Source: Sporichthya polymorpha DSM 43042
GTDB taxonomy: Bacteria; Actinomycetota; Actinomycetes; Sporichthyales; Sporichthyaceae
Assembly (NCBI RefSeq): GCF_000384115.1
Contig: NZ_KB913029.1
Span: 4,253,057-4,317,056 of the forward strand
DNA length: 64,000 nt
Direction of reading: 5' to 3'
The notes beneath the pieces were generated by a model, which made no database searches, had not been told where the DNA came from, and saw only the letters and a list, made by a program, of their open reading frames with translations. This document shows, piece by piece, positions 30,814 through 39,864 of this stretch (positions are counted from its first letter, which is position 1; every line of letters starts with the position of its first letter). Both the position numbers and the translations under genes were made by a program.

Positions 30814-32268
30814 GTGAGACTGATTCCCGTGCCGGACGACGGACCCGCGAGCAGCGCGGGAGCGGGACTGCCCCGCACTCGGCGGTGGGCCGCCCTCGCC
30901 GCAGCGGCCGCGGTGCTGCCGGCGATGACGGCCGTCATGGTCCGGGTGCGCGAGAACCTGGACCTCGAGAGCGTCCTGCTGCTCTACGTCCTCGCGGTCG
31001 TGCTGACCTCGCTCCTCGGGGGCGTGCTGCCGGCCGTGCTCGCGGCGGGCGCCGCCCTGCTGCTCGCCACCCACTGGTTCACCGAGCCGTACGGGGACTG
31101 GGACGTCACACACCGCCTCGACGCCATCGCGCTCGTCACGTTCGCGCTCGTCGCCGTCGGAGTCAGCGTGACCGTCGAGCTCGCGGCCCGGGCGCGCGTC
31201 GCGGCGGTCCGCGAGCGCGTCGAGGCGGATCTGCTCTCGCGCGTGACCTCCGGCCCGGTCCGGGAGACCTCGCTGACGGATCTTCTCGCCCAGGTCCGCG
31301 ACACCTTCGGCATGACCTCGGTGGCACTGGTCGCCGGCGCCGGGACCGAGTCGGCCCGAACCGTCGGCCTGGTCGGCCCGGCGCTGACCGGACCACCGGT
31401 CATCGCGGCCGACGCCGGGGACGGGCTGCGGCTGGTCGCCGCCGGCCCGGAGCACCTCGCCGCCGACCGCCGCCTGTTCGGCCGCCTCGCCGGGGCGGCG
31501 GCGCGGGCCTGGGACGCCCAGCGGCTGGCGGAGGAGGCCGCCCAGGAGGCGGCCCGGGCGCGGGACCTCGCCGAGGTGGACCAGCTCCGCTCGGCACTGC
31601 TGGCCGCGGTGGGGCACGACCTGCGCACCCCGCTGGCCGGGATCAAGGCGGCGGTGTCCAGCCTCCGCGCGCCGGACGTCGCGTTCGACGAGGGCGACCG
31701 CGCGGAACTGCTCGCCTCGATCGAGGAATCCGCCGACCGCCTCGACGGGCTCGTTGCGAACCTGCTGGCGATGAGCCGGCTCCAGGCGGGCGTGCTGTCG
31801 GTGCAGCTGGCCCCCGTCGCCCTCGACGAGGTCGTCGCGCGGGTGCTCCTCGACGGACCGCGGACCGCACCGGTGGACGTCGACGTCCCCGACGACCTGC
31901 CCCACGCCTCCACGGACGCGGGGCTCCTCGAACGGGTGGTGGCGAACCTCGTCGACAACGCGTGCCGGTTCGCCTCGGCCGGTACCACGGTGCGCGTCGT
32001 CGGACGTGCCACGGCCGACCGCCGCGCGCTGCACCTGGCGGTGGCCGATCACGGGCCCGGCGTTCCGTCCGAGCGGTGGGAGGAGATGTTCACCCCGTTC
32101 CAGCGGCTCGACGACCGGCACGGTCCCGGCGTCGGCCTCGGGCTCGCCATCGCGCGCGGCTTCGCGGCGGCGGTCGGCGGCACCCTCGAACCGTCCGCGA
32201 CCGAGGGCGGCGGCCTCACGATGACACTGACGCTCCCGGCGACGCAGAACCGGGCGGAGCAGACGTGA
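30814..32268 (+). CDS. KdpD-like sensor histidine kinase, truncated form
   Basis: A 484-residue kinase. It starts with a DUF4118-type four-helix membrane domain (residues about 25-120: WAALAAAAAVLPAMTAVMV and later segments). HisKA has AAVGHDLRTPLAGIKAAVSS with the phospho-accepting His. HATPase motifs are NLVDNACRFA, DHGPGVPSE and GVGLGLAIARGFA. The long N-terminal KdpD and universal-stress-like sensor domains of full KdpD (about 900 residues) are absent. It overlaps the response regulator by 4 bases and follows the KimA pair closely. GTG 30814 is used; GTG 30829 is an alternative. Confidence 0.87.
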   Translation: MRLIPVPDDGPASSAGAGLPRTRRWAALAAAAAVLPAMTAVMVRVRENLDLESVLLLYVLAVVLTSLLGGVLPAVLAAGAALLLATHWFTEPYGDWDVTHRLDAIALVTFALVAVGVSVTVELAARARVAAVRERVEADLLSRVTSGPVRETSLTDLLAQVRDTFGMTSVALVAGAGTESARTVGLVGPALTGPPVIAADAGDGLRLVAAGPEHLAADRRLFGRLAGAAARAWDAQRLAEEAAQEAARARDLAEVDQLRSALLAAVGHDLRTPLAGIKAAVSSLRAPDVAFDEGDRAELLASIEESADRLDGLVANLLAMSRLQAGVLSVQLAPVALDEVVARVLLDGPRTAPVDVDVPDDLPHASTDAGLLERVVANLVDNACRFASAGTTVRVVGRATADRRALHLAVADHGPGVPSERWEEMFTPFQRLDDRHGPGVGLGLAIARGFAAAVGGTLEPSATEGGGLTMTLTLPATQNRAEQT

Positions 32269-32993
32269 CGCAGCGTCAGGAATCAGCGGGAACGGGTCGG
32301 GCCTGCGTGCTCGTGATCGACGATGACGCCACCCTGCGCCGGGCGCTGGGCATCAACCTGCGGGCCCGCGGCTACGAGATGCTCGACGCGGCCGACGGCA
32401 CAACCGCCCTCGCCGTCGCGGCTCGCCGGCCGCCCGACGTGGTGATTCTCGACCTCGGGCTGCCGGACCTCGACGGCGTGGAGGTCATCCACGGCCTGCG
32501 CGGCTGGTGCCACGCGCCGATCGTCGTGCTCTCGGCCCGGGAGGACCAGGCGCAGAAGGTCGCGGCGCTCGACGCCGGCGCGGACGACTACGTCACCAAG
32601 CCGTTCGGCATGGACGAGTTGCTCGCACGCATCCGGGTGGCCCTGCGCCGCCCCGCCGTCCCGGCGGACGAGAGCGCGCCGGTCGTCACCACCCCGGACT
32701 TCACCGTCGACCTCGCGGCCCGGCGGGTGACCACCGCGGGGGGCGAGGAGGTCCGCCTGACCCCGACCGAGTGGGCGCTGCTCGAGGTCCTGGTCCGGCA
32801 CCCCGGCCGCCACGTCCCGTCGCGCATGCTGCTGCAGGAGGTCTGGGGGCCGGCGTACGGCACCGAGACGAACTACCTGCGCGTGTACGTGGCGCAGTTG
32901 CGCCGCAAGCTCGAACCCGACCCGGCCCGTCCGCGGTACCTGATCACCGACCCGGGGATGGGATACCACTTCGCACCCGCCGACCCGCGCTGA
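32265..32993 (+). CDS. KdpE-like OmpR-family response regulator
   Basis: A 242-residue regulator. The receiver domain spans about residues 14-125, with the phospho-acceptor in VVILDLGLPDLDG, acidic pocket VIDDDAT and Lys in YVTKPFGMDELLARI. The C-terminal winged helix (about 140-236) has LTPTEWALLEVLVRHPGRHV and LRVYVAQLRRKLEPDP, both typical of KdpE. The GTG start overlaps the kinase stop. The 3' end overlaps the convergent glycine-rich gene by 50 bases. The likely targets are the two KimA-like genes, as no kdpFABC is present in the window. Confidence 0.9.
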   Translation: MTQRQESAGTGRACVLVIDDDATLRRALGINLRARGYEMLDAADGTTALAVAARRPPDVVILDLGLPDLDGVEVIHGLRGWCHAPIVVLSAREDQAQKVAALDAGADDYVTKPFGMDELLARIRVALRRPAVPADESAPVVTTPDFTVDLAARRVTTAGGEEVRLTPTEWALLEVLVRHPGRHVPSRMLLQEVWGPAYGTETNYLRVYVAQLRRKLEPDPARPRYLITDPGMGYHFAPADPR

Positions 32994-34110
32994 TCCGGGC
33001 CGCCCGCTTCGTCGCGGCCCCGCCCGTCGTCGCGGAGTCGCGGTTCTTGGCGCCCGGGAGGGTGAACGAGATCGCGATCTCGCCCGGACCGGAGACCGAG
33101 CCCGGCCCGATCTCGGCCTTGCTCAGCCGGACCCCGGGTCCGGCGCTGGCGACGAAGCCGCTGCCGCCGCCCCCGCCGCCGCTGACCATCTGCAGGTCGG
33201 CCGGCGAGATCGCATCGGTGGGGACGCTCGTCCCGCCGCCGCCCCCGCCGAAGAAGCCGCCACCGCCACCGCCCCCGCCACCGGGGGCGGACAGCGACGC
33301 GGCGCCGAGACCGCCGACCCCCTGCTCACCGTCCCGCCCGCCGGGGCCGCCGGCGCCGCCGCCCGAGGTCAGCCCGCCCTGGCCCCGGTTGGGTCCGCCG
33401 TTGCCGGGGTCGCCCTCAGGACCGCCACCGCCGCCACCGGCGCCGCCCGGCGTCCCGCTGTAGGTGCCCCCGCCCCCGCCGCCGCCACCGGCCGCGAGCA
33501 GCGGCACCGCGACCTGCGGGAGCGTGGTGTGGGCCATCACGAACGACCCGCCTCCGCCGCCGCCCCCGCCGCCGCCGAACTGGTTGAACGGGTCGCAGAC
33601 ATCGGTGCTCGGGTCGAGCTGCACGGTGCCGCCGGGCGCCCCGCCGTTCACCCCACCGGCTCCACCGGTGATGCCGTTCGCGGACGAGCCGATTCCGCCG
33701 ACGTAGAGGTCGAGCACCTGCCCGGGTTCGACGTTGAGGACCGCTCGAGCGGTACCGCCGAGGCCGCCCGGCGCGCCGGTCACGGTCCGGGCACGGGGGA
33801 GCGAGAGCGTGCCCTCGGTGCAGTCGCTCTGCTGGTCCGCATCGCCCGGTCCGCCGGAACCACCGCGGGCCCCGACGACGAGGTTGACCACGCCGGCGGG
33901 GACGGTGAAGACCGTCGCGATCGCCGAGGGTTCGGTGAACAGGCACTGGACGGCCCGCCCGCTCGCGGTGCACTCGGCGGGCAGCGGCGCGCGGGGTGCG
34001 GCGCCGGCCGGGGGAGCGGTCGTGGCCACGAGGAGCGGTACCAGCAGCGGACCGAGAATCCACGGCCGGGACGACCCACCGACCCTGCCCCGCATCACCC
34101 GCTGTGCCAT
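32944..34110 (-). CDS. Secreted glycine-rich protein
   Basis: A 388-residue protein. The N-terminal signal peptide (PWILGPLLVPLLVATTAPPAGA) is followed by a short domain with two Cys (AECTASGRAVQCLF) and IATVFTVPAGVVNLVVGARG, a pattern seen at the start of bacterial Gly-rich repeat domains. From about residue 120 to 330 the chain is dominated by Gly runs (up to eleven in a row) with Ser, Ala and Pro. The C-terminal 30 residues are basic. A cell-surface or matrix role is plausible but unproven. Its 3' end is antisense to the last 50 bases of the response regulator. Confidence 0.75.
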   Translation of the reverse strand: MAQRVMRGRVGGSSRPWILGPLLVPLLVATTAPPAGAAPRAPLPAECTASGRAVQCLFTEPSAIATVFTVPAGVVNLVVGARGGSGGPGDADQQSDCTEGTLSLPRARTVTGAPGGLGGTARAVLNVEPGQVLDLYVGGIGSSANGITGGAGGVNGGAPGGTVQLDPSTDVCDPFNQFGGGGGGGGGGSFVMAHTTLPQVAVPLLAAGGGGGGGGTYSGTPGGAGGGGGGPEGDPGNGGPNRGQGGLTSGGGAGGPGGRDGEQGVGGLGAASLSAPGGGGGGGGGFFGGGGGGTSVPTDAISPADLQMVSGGGGGGSGFVASAGPGVRLSKAEIGPGSVSGPGEIAISFTLPGAKNRDSATTGGAATKRAARISAGRRVRSGIPSPGR

Positions 34111-34284
34111 GGCGATCCTCCCCGGTGGCGCTCAAGCTAGTCGAGACGTGCCCGTGTCATCAGGGTCCACACGAGCGATTCGCCACCAGGTAAGGGCATT
34201 TCCGGTCAAGAAGTCCGCACGGTGATCCGGCGGCGCGGTGAGATCCGGCTGTGGTCGCGGCCTCGCCCGCGACCGGTCTGCCGA

Positions 34285-34290
34285 TACGCT
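34285..34290 (+). promoter_or_regulatory. -10 element of rpe
   Basis: TACGCT lies 9 bases before the rpe ATG at 34300, indicating a very short or absent leader. Confidence 0.35.
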
Positions 34291-34299
34291 CCCGGTCCC

Positions 34300-35007
34300 A
34301 TGGGTGTGCAGATCTCGCCGAGCATCCTCTCGGCCGACTTCTCCCGGCTGGCCGAGGAGTGCGACCGCGTCGCCGGGGCGGCGGACTGGCTCCACGTCGA
34401 CGTCATGGACAACCACTTCGTGCCGAACCTGACGCTGGGCCTGCCGATCGTCGAGTCGCTCCTCAAGCGCGTCAGCACGCCGGTCGACTGCCACCTGATG
34501 ATCGCCGACCCGGACCGCTGGGCCCCCGGGTACGCCGAGGCCGGCGCCGGCTCGGTGACGTTCCACGTCGAGGCCGCCCACGCCCCGATCCGGTTGGCCC
34601 GCGCGATCCGCGCCGCCGGCGCCCGGGCCGGGATGGCGCTCAAGCCCGCCACCGACGTCGAGGGCTACGCCGACCTGCTGCCCGAGCTCGACATGGTGCT
34701 GATCATGACCGTCGAACCCGGTTTCGGCGGCCAGGCGTTCCTCGACGTCGTCCTGCCGAAGATTCGCCGAGCCCGCGAGCTCATCGCCGGCCGCGACCTC
34801 GACCTGTGGCTGCAGGTCGACGGCGGGGTCTCCGCGAGCACGATCGAGCGGTGCGCCGAGGCCGGGGCCGACGTGTTCGTCGCCGGGTCCGCGGTCTACG
34901 GCGCGGACGACCCGGCCGAGGCCGTGCGCCGGCTCCGCGCGCAGGCCGAGACCGCCACCGCGGCGGCGCCCTGGGCGAAGTCCGCCGAGTCCGCGGGTCC
35001 GGAGTAG
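34300..35007 (+). CDS. rpe: Ribulose-phosphate 3-epimerase
   Basis: A 235-residue TIM-barrel enzyme that interconverts ribulose 5-phosphate and xylulose 5-phosphate. Motifs are [34 protein letters not shown] (metal-ligand His and Asp), DCHLMI and [15 protein letters not shown] 34300 gives the normal N-terminus; an in-frame GTG at 34222 would add 26 residues. It supplies pentose phosphate for the riboflavin and histidine genes downstream. Confidence 0.96.
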   Translation: MGVQISPSILSADFSRLAEECDRVAGAADWLHVDVMDNHFVPNLTLGLPIVESLLKRVSTPVDCHLMIADPDRWAPGYAEAGAGSVTFHVEAAHAPIRLARAIRAAGARAGMALKPATDVEGYADLLPELDMVLIMTVEPGFGGQAFLDVVLPKIRRARELIAGRDLDLWLQVDGGVSASTIERCAEAGADVFVAGSAVYGADDPAEAVRRLRAQAETATAAAPWAKSAESAGPE

Positions 35008-35012
35008 GACCG

Positions 35013-36155
35013 ATGGCGTCACCGGCCGAGTACGCGGCGATGCGCCGTGCCCTGGCGCTGGCCGGGCGCGGGCTCGGGACGACCAGCCCGAACCCGGTCG
35101 TCGGCGCCGTGGTGCTCGACATCGTCGGCACCGTGGTCGGCGAGGGCTTCCACGTGAAGGCCGGGAGCCCGCACGCCGAGGTCCTCGCGCTGGCCGCCGC
35201 CGGCTCGCGGGCGCAGAACGGCACCTGCGTCGTCACGCTCGAACCCTGCAACCACACCGGCCGGACGCCGCCGTGCGTCCAGGCCCTGCTGGACGCCGGC
35301 ATCGCGCGCGTCGTCATCGCGGTCCGCGACCCGTTCGCGCCGGCGGCCGGGGGCGTCGAGGCCCTGCGCGCGGCCGGGCTCGAGGTCGAGGTCGGCGTCC
35401 TGGCGGCCGAGGCCGAGCGGGTCAACGAGGCCTGGCTGACCTCGGTCCGCGCCGGCCGGCCCTTCGTCACCTGGAAGTACGCCGCGAGCCTCGACGGTCG
35501 CTCCGCCGCCGCCGACGGCACCAGTCAATGGATCACCGGCCCCGCGGCCCGCGCCGACGTGCACCGGCTCCGCGCCGAGTGCGACGCGGTGCTCGTCGGC
35601 TCCGGCACCGTGCTCGCCGACGACCCGGCCCTGACCGTCCGCGACGCCCCGGTCCGCCACGGCCAGCCGCTGCGGGTCGTCCTCGACTCGGCCCTGCGCA
35701 CGCCGCCGACCGCGCAGGTCCTCGACGACACGGCGCCGACGCTGATCTTCAAGGCCCCGGGTGCGGTGGACGGCGACCCGCGCCTGTACGAGGGCGCCAA
35801 GATCGTGACGGTCCCTCAGGCGCCCGATGGCACCGGCGTCGACCTGCACGCGGTCCTGGCCGAACTGCACTCCCGCCAGGTCGTCTCGGTCCTCCTCGAG
35901 GGCGGCCCGCGGCTCGCCGGGTCGTTCCTGGCGGCCGGTCTGGTCGACCGCGTCGTCGGCTACGTCGCCCCGGTCCTGATCGGCGGCGACGGTCTACCGG
36001 CCCTGGCCGGCCCCGGCGCCCCGACGATCGAGGCCGCCCGCCGTTTCCGGCTCGACGAGATCACCCCCGTGGGCCCGGACGTCCGCCTCGTGGCCCGGCC
36101 GGTGGTCCCGAGCCCGCCCCGCGAACCGGCCGTCGAGAATTCAGTGGAGAATTGA
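35013..36155 (+). CDS. ribD: Bifunctional riboflavin deaminase/reductase
   Basis: A 380-residue bifunctional enzyme. The N-terminal cytidine-deaminase-like domain has the zinc site HAEVLAL and PCNHTGRTPPC. The C-terminal reductase domain begins near FVTWKYAASLDGRSAAADGT and has the SVLLEGGPRLAGSFL segment. It catalyses the second and third steps of riboflavin synthesis from GTP. ATG 35013 follows GGAGTAGG; the frame is open far upstream through rpe but the family start is here. The ribE ATG follows after 3 bases. Confidence 0.95.
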   Translation: MASPAEYAAMRRALALAGRGLGTTSPNPVVGAVVLDIVGTVVGEGFHVKAGSPHAEVLALAAAGSRAQNGTCVVTLEPCNHTGRTPPCVQALLDAGIARVVIAVRDPFAPAAGGVEALRAAGLEVEVGVLAAEAERVNEAWLTSVRAGRPFVTWKYAASLDGRSAAADGTSQWITGPAARADVHRLRAECDAVLVGSGTVLADDPALTVRDAPVRHGQPLRVVLDSALRTPPTAQVLDDTAPTLIFKAPGAVDGDPRLYEGAKIVTVPQAPDGTGVDLHAVLAELHSRQVVSVLLEGGPRLAGSFLAAGLVDRVVGYVAPVLIGGDGLPALAGPGAPTIEAARRFRLDEITPVGPDVRLVARPVVPSPPREPAVENSVEN

Positions 36156-36158
36156 GCG

Positions 36159-36818
36159 ATGTTCACGGGCATCGTCGAGGAACTCGGTGAGGTTCTCGGC
36201 CTCGAAAACCTGAGCGAGGACGCCGCGCGGCTGACGTTGCGCGGCCCGCTGGTCTGCGGCGACGCCCGGCACGGGGACTCCATCGCCGTCAACGGCGTCT
36301 GCCTGACGGTCGTCGACGTCGTCGACGGCGCGTTCACCGCCGACGTCATGAAGGAGACGCTCGACCGGTCCGCGCTCGGCGCCCTGGGCTCGGGCTCGCC
36401 GGTGAACCTGGAGCGGGCGGTGACGATGGCGACCCGCCTCGGCGGCCACCTCGTCCAGGGTCACGTGGACGGCGTGGGGGAGGTCCTCTCGCGGCGCCCG
36501 GCCGAGCACTGGGAGCTGGTCGAGATCAGCCTCCCGGCGTCCCTGGAGCGCTACGTCGTCGAGAAGGGCTCGATCGCCGTCGACGGGGTCTCGCTGACCG
36601 TCGCCGCCCTCGGTCCGGGCTCGTTCACCGTCAGCCTGATCCCCACCACCCTGGCGGCGACTACGCTGGGCCGACGAGCGCCCGGCGACCAGGTCAATCT
36701 CGAGGTCGACGTGCTCGCCAAGCACGTCGAGCGGCTGCTCCACCTCGACCAGCCGGTCGAGGGCAGCACCGAGGACCGGGTCGACGGCACGGTTTCTGGA
36801 CGCGGAGGTGACCGATGA
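36159..36818 (+). CDS. ribE: Riboflavin synthase alpha chain
   Basis: A 219-residue trimeric enzyme that dismutates two lumazines to riboflavin. Two lumazine-binding repeats are clear: [12 protein letters not shown] with [14 protein letters not shown], and [18 protein letters not shown] with [14 protein letters not shown]. Its stop overlaps the ribBA ATG by 4 bases. No FMN riboswitch is seen upstream of the rib genes in this window. Confidence 0.95.
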   Translation: MFTGIVEELGEVLGLENLSEDAARLTLRGPLVCGDARHGDSIAVNGVCLTVVDVVDGAFTADVMKETLDRSALGALGSGSPVNLERAVTMATRLGGHLVQGHVDGVGEVLSRRPAEHWELVEISLPASLERYVVEKGSIAVDGVSLTVAALGPGSFTVSLIPTTLAATTLGRRAPGDQVNLEVDVLAKHVERLLHLDQPVEGSTEDRVDGTVSGRGGDR

Positions 36819-38122
36819 CGGCCGAACAGGCCGGGGCACCCCCCGCCGACCCCGGATTCACGTTCGACTCGATCGAGCGCGCCGTCGCCGACCTGCGGGC
36901 CGGCAAGGCGATCGTGGTGGTCGACGACGAGGACCGCGAGAACGAGGGCGACCTGATCTTCGCGGCGTCCAAGGCGACCCCGGAGCTCGTGGCCTTCATG
37001 GTCCGGTACACCTCCGGTGTCATCTGCGTCGCGATGCCCGGCCCCGAGCTCGACCGGCTCGGCCTGCCCCCGATGACGATGGTCAACGAGGACCGCAAGC
37101 AGACGGCCTACGCGGTCTCCGTCGACGCCCGGGACGGCATCTCCACCGGCATCTCGGCCAAGGACCGCGCGCGGACCATCAAGGTGCTCTGCGACTCGGC
37201 CACCGAGCCCTGGGAGCTGACCCGGCCGGGCCACGTCTTCCCGCTCCGCGCCGTCGAGGGCGGCGTGCTGCGCCGTCCGGGCCACACCGAGGCCTCGGTC
37301 GACCTCGCCCGCATGGCCGGGCTGACCGCGGCGGGCGTGATCTGCGAGATCGTCAACGAGGACGGGTCGATGGCCCGCCTGCCCGAGCTCGCGAAGTTCG
37401 CCACCGAGCACGACCTCGCGTTGATCTCCATCGCGGACCTGGTCAACTACCGCCGTCGCGTCGAGTCGCAGGTGAGCCGCCTGGCCAAGACCCGTCTGCC
37501 CACGGTGCTGGGGGAGTTCCAGGCCTTCGCGTACGCCGATTCCGGCGCCGCCCACACCGAGGACGAGCACGTCGCCCTCGTGCGCGGTGACATCGCGGGC
37601 GGCGAGGGCGTGCTGGTCCGCGTGCACTCCGAGTGCCTCACCGGTGACGCGTTCGGCTCGCTGCGCTGCGACTGTGGCCCCCAGCTGCGCTCCGCGCTCG
37701 CGCGGATCAACAAGGAGGGCCGCGGCGTCGTGGTCTACCTGCGCGGACAGGAGGGCCGCGGCATCGGCCTGGCCCACAAGCTGCGGGCGTACGAGCTGCA
37801 GGACGCCGGCCGCGACACCGTCGACGCCAACCTCGACCTCGGCCTGCCGGTCGACGCCCGCGACTACGGCGTCGGCGCGCAGATCCTGCTCGACCTCGGG
37901 GTCCGCTCGGTGCGCCTGATCACGAACAACCCCGCGAAGTGCCGCGGTCTGGAGTACTACGGCGTGCCGGTGCTCTCCCGTGTCCCCTCGATCATCGAAC
38001 CGACCCCCGAGAACGTGCACTACCTGCGGACGAAGCGGGAGCGCATGGGCCACGACATCCCGGAGGCCGACATCTGCGGCGAGCACGACGACAGCGCCGG
38101 ACCCTGGACGCCGTTCACGTGA
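36815..38122 (+). CDS. ribBA: DHBP synthase / GTP cyclohydrolase II fusion
   Basis: A 435-residue fusion. The N-terminal RibB part has [18 protein letters not shown] and [24 protein letters not shown]. The C-terminal RibA part has [21 protein letters not shown] (zinc cysteines) and GQEGRGIGL. It makes the two riboflavin precursors, 3,4-dihydroxybutanone phosphate and the pyrimidine from GTP. It is coupled to ribE by a 4-base overlap. Confidence 0.96.
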   Translation: MTAEQAGAPPADPGFTFDSIERAVADLRAGKAIVVVDDEDRENEGDLIFAASKATPELVAFMVRYTSGVICVAMPGPELDRLGLPPMTMVNEDRKQTAYAVSVDARDGISTGISAKDRARTIKVLCDSATEPWELTRPGHVFPLRAVEGGVLRRPGHTEASVDLARMAGLTAAGVICEIVNEDGSMARLPELAKFATEHDLALISIADLVNYRRRVESQVSRLAKTRLPTVLGEFQAFAYADSGAAHTEDEHVALVRGDIAGGEGVLVRVHSECLTGDAFGSLRCDCGPQLRSALARINKEGRGVVVYLRGQEGRGIGLAHKLRAYELQDAGRDTVDANLDLGLPVDARDYGVGAQILLDLGVRSVRLITNNPAKCRGLEYYGVPVLSRVPSIIEPTPENVHYLRTKRERMGHDIPEADICGEHDDSAGPWTPFT

Positions 38123-38132
38123 GCGGGTCGGC

Positions 38133-38618
38133 ATGAGCGGAGCAGGAGCACCCAAGCTCGACCCGACCGAGCTCGGCGACGTCGCCGGCCTGCGGGTCGC
38201 CATCGTCGCCGCGCAGTGGCACGCCGAGGTGATCGACGGCCTCCTCGACGGCACGCACCGCGCCCTCAAGGAAGCCGGCCTGGAGGCGACCACGCTGCTG
38301 CGCGTCCCCGGCGCGTTCGAGCTGCCCGTGGCGGCCCGCCGCCTGGCGGCGTCGCACGACGCCGTCGTGGCGCTGGGTGTCGTGGTCCGCGGTGGCACCC
38401 CGCACTTCGAGTACGTCTGCCAGGCGGCGACGCTCGGCCTGACGCAGGTGGCGGTCGAGACCGGCGTGCCGGTCGGTTTCGGGCTCCTGACCACGGACAA
38501 CGACGAGCAGGCCTTCGCCCGCAGCGGCCTCCCGGGTTCGTCCGAGGACAAGGGGTACGAGGCCGCGCAGGCGGCCGTGCAGACCGCGGCGGCGCTGCGC
38601 GCGCACCCGCTCACGTAG
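38133..38618 (+). CDS. ribH: 6,7-dimethyl-8-ribityllumazine synthase
   Basis: A 161-residue icosahedral-capsid-forming enzyme that condenses the two RibBA/RibD products. Motifs are [50 protein letters not shown] (catalytic His) and [22 protein letters not shown] 38133 lies 10 bases after the ribBA stop. The TAG stop forms part of a -10-like box for hisE. Confidence 0.95.
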   Translation: MSGAGAPKLDPTELGDVAGLRVAIVAAQWHAEVIDGLLDGTHRALKEAGLEATTLLRVPGAFELPVAARRLAASHDAVVALGVVVRGGTPHFEYVCQAATLGLTQVAVETGVPVGFGLLTTDNDEQAFARSGLPGSSEDKGYEAAQAAVQTAAALRAHPLT

Positions 38619-38621
38619 CCT
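38616..38621 (+). promoter_or_regulatory. -10 element of hisE, probable leaderless start
   Basis: TAGCCT, which includes the ribH stop codon, ends 8 bases before the hisE GTG at 38630. A C-run fills the gap and no ribosome site is present. Confidence 0.35.
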
Positions 38622-38629
38622 GTCCCCCC

Positions 38630-38893
38630 GTGAAGACGTTCGACGGGCTGTTCGCGGAGCTCACGGCGAAGGCGGCCCAGGGTGACCCCGCGTCAGGGAC
38701 GGTGCAGGCCCTGGAGCGGGGCGTGCACTTCATCGGCAAGAAGGTCGTCGAGGAGGCCGCCGAGTCCTGGATGGCCGCCGAGCACGAGGGTGCCGACCGC
38801 GCCGCCGAGGAGATCTCGCAGCTGCTGTACCACGTCCAGGTCCTGATGCTGGCCACGGGCCTGACGCTGGACGACGTATACGCTCATCTGTGA
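38630..38893 (+). CDS. hisE: Phosphoribosyl-ATP pyrophosphatase
   Basis: An 87-residue all-alpha NTP pyrophosphohydrolase that converts PR-ATP to PR-AMP in histidine synthesis. The acidic metal-binding motif [14 protein letters not shown] and the second [13 protein letters not shown] segment are diagnostic. GTG 38630 gives the standard compact N-terminus [11 protein letters not shown]. It is paired with hisG, which makes its substrate; a palindrome separates them. Confidence 0.93.
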   Translation: MKTFDGLFAELTAKAAQGDPASGTVQALERGVHFIGKKVVEEAAESWMAAEHEGADRAAEEISQLLYHVQVLMLATGLTLDDVYAHL

Positions 38894-38900
38894 CCGCGGT

Positions 38901-38925
38901 ACGAAAAGGGTGTCACCCTTTTCGT
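38901..38925. repeat. 25-base palindrome between hisE and hisG
   Basis: Twelve-base arms ACGAAAAGGGTG and CACCCTTTTCGT flank a single T. Short A and T runs on the two sides make it terminator-like in both directions. The central GGGTGTCACCCTTTT is also in the 50-bp palindrome at 20338-20387. It could attenuate transcription into hisG or form a regulator site. Confidence 0.7.
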
Positions 38926-38968
38926 GCATCGCCCCCGTCGCTCGATCCCCGGAAAGGGGCCGTTTCCC

Positions 38969-39817
38969 ATGCTCCGCGTCGCCGTGCCGAACAAGGGCTC
39001 GCTGTCCGAGCCCGCGGCCGCCATGCTGCGCGAGGCCGGCTACCGGCAGCGCGGCGACGGTCGTGAGCTGGTCCTCCAGGACCCGGACAACGGTGTCGAG
39101 TTCTTCTTCCTCCGCCCGCGGGACATCGCGGTCTACGTCGGCTCCGGCCGGCTGGACGTCGGCATCACCGGCCGCGACCTGCTGCTCGATTCCGGCGCAC
39201 CGGCCGAGGAGGTCCTCGAGCTCGGCTTCGGCGGCTCGACCTTCCGCTTCGCGGCCCTGCCCGGCACCGCCGACGCGGGCGTCAGTGCCCTCGGCGGCCT
39301 GCGCGTGGCGACCTCGTTCCCCGGCCTGGTGGCCAAGCACCTGGCCGAGGCCGGCGTCAGCGCCGAGGTGATCCGGCTCGACGGCGCCGTCGAGACCTCG
39401 ATCCAGCTCGGGGTGGCGGACGTCATCGCCGACGTCGTCGAGACCGGCACCACCCTGCGCCAGGCCGGCCTGGTCGTGATCGGCGACCCGATCCTGCACT
39501 CCGAGGCGGTCCTGGTCCGCCGCATCGGCGCCGGTGCCGCGACCGGGTACGACCAGCTCGTGCGCCGGCTGCAGGGCGTGCTCGTCGCCCGCCGCTACGT
39601 GCTCATGGACTACGACTGCCCGGTGGAGGCGGTCGAGGCGGCGGTGGCGATCACCCCCGGCTTCGAGTCGCCCACCGTCTCGCCGCTGCGCGACAAGAAC
39701 TGGGTCGCGGTCCGGGCGATGGTCCCCAAGCGGGACGCGCAGCGCCTGATGGACGACCTCTGGGAGGTCGGCGCCCGCGCGATCCTCGTGACCGACATCC
39801 ACGCCTGCCGGCTCTGA
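38969..39817 (+). CDS. hisG: ATP phosphoribosyltransferase, long form
   Basis: A 282-residue enzyme for the first step of histidine synthesis (ATP plus PRPP). It is the long, histidine-inhibited form with a C-terminal ACT-like regulatory domain ([20 protein letters not shown]). The catalytic part has [25 protein letters not shown] and the PRPP loop [21 protein letters not shown] 38969 is preferred because GGAAAGGGG lies 9 bases upstream; an in-frame GTG at 38924 falls inside the palindrome. The stop lies in a CTGACGC-T-GCGTCAG palindrome. Confidence 0.95.
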   Translation: MLRVAVPNKGSLSEPAAAMLREAGYRQRGDGRELVLQDPDNGVEFFFLRPRDIAVYVGSGRLDVGITGRDLLLDSGAPAEEVLELGFGGSTFRFAALPGTADAGVSALGGLRVATSFPGLVAKHLAEAGVSAEVIRLDGAVETSIQLGVADVIADVVETGTTLRQAGLVVIGDPILHSEAVLVRRIGAGAATGYDQLVRRLQGVLVARRYVLMDYDCPVEAVEAAVAITPGFESPTVSPLRDKNWVAVRAMVPKRDAQRLMDDLWEVGARAILVTDIHACRL

Positions 39818-39828
39818 CGCTGCGTCAG
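39814..39828. repeat. 15-base palindrome containing the hisG stop codon
   Basis: CTGACGC, T, GCGTCAG. The TGA stop is within the left arm. A nearly identical palindrome spans the kinase stop at 32266-32278, and another lies at 60858-60870. Confidence 0.6.
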
Positions 39829-39864
39829 GTCCAGTCAGGTCGAGGTTGAGGTCGGGCCGAGTCG

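Noticed and set aside
28798-32121. 1,107-codon minus-strand frame opposite the transporters and kinase
   Set aside because: It mirrors the plus-strand genes in very GC-rich DNA, has an Arg/His/Gln-rich composition and no recognisable domain. Similar frames at 17527-20352 and 8765-11125 were rejected for the same reason.
33003-33463. Proline-rich plus-strand frame
   Set aside because: It is the complement of the Gly-rich gene's repeats; the minus-strand frame has a signal peptide and a domain-like head.
32944-34110. PE_PGRS-type protein
   Set aside because: There is no PE domain; the Gly-rich part follows an ordinary signal peptide and a different head domain.
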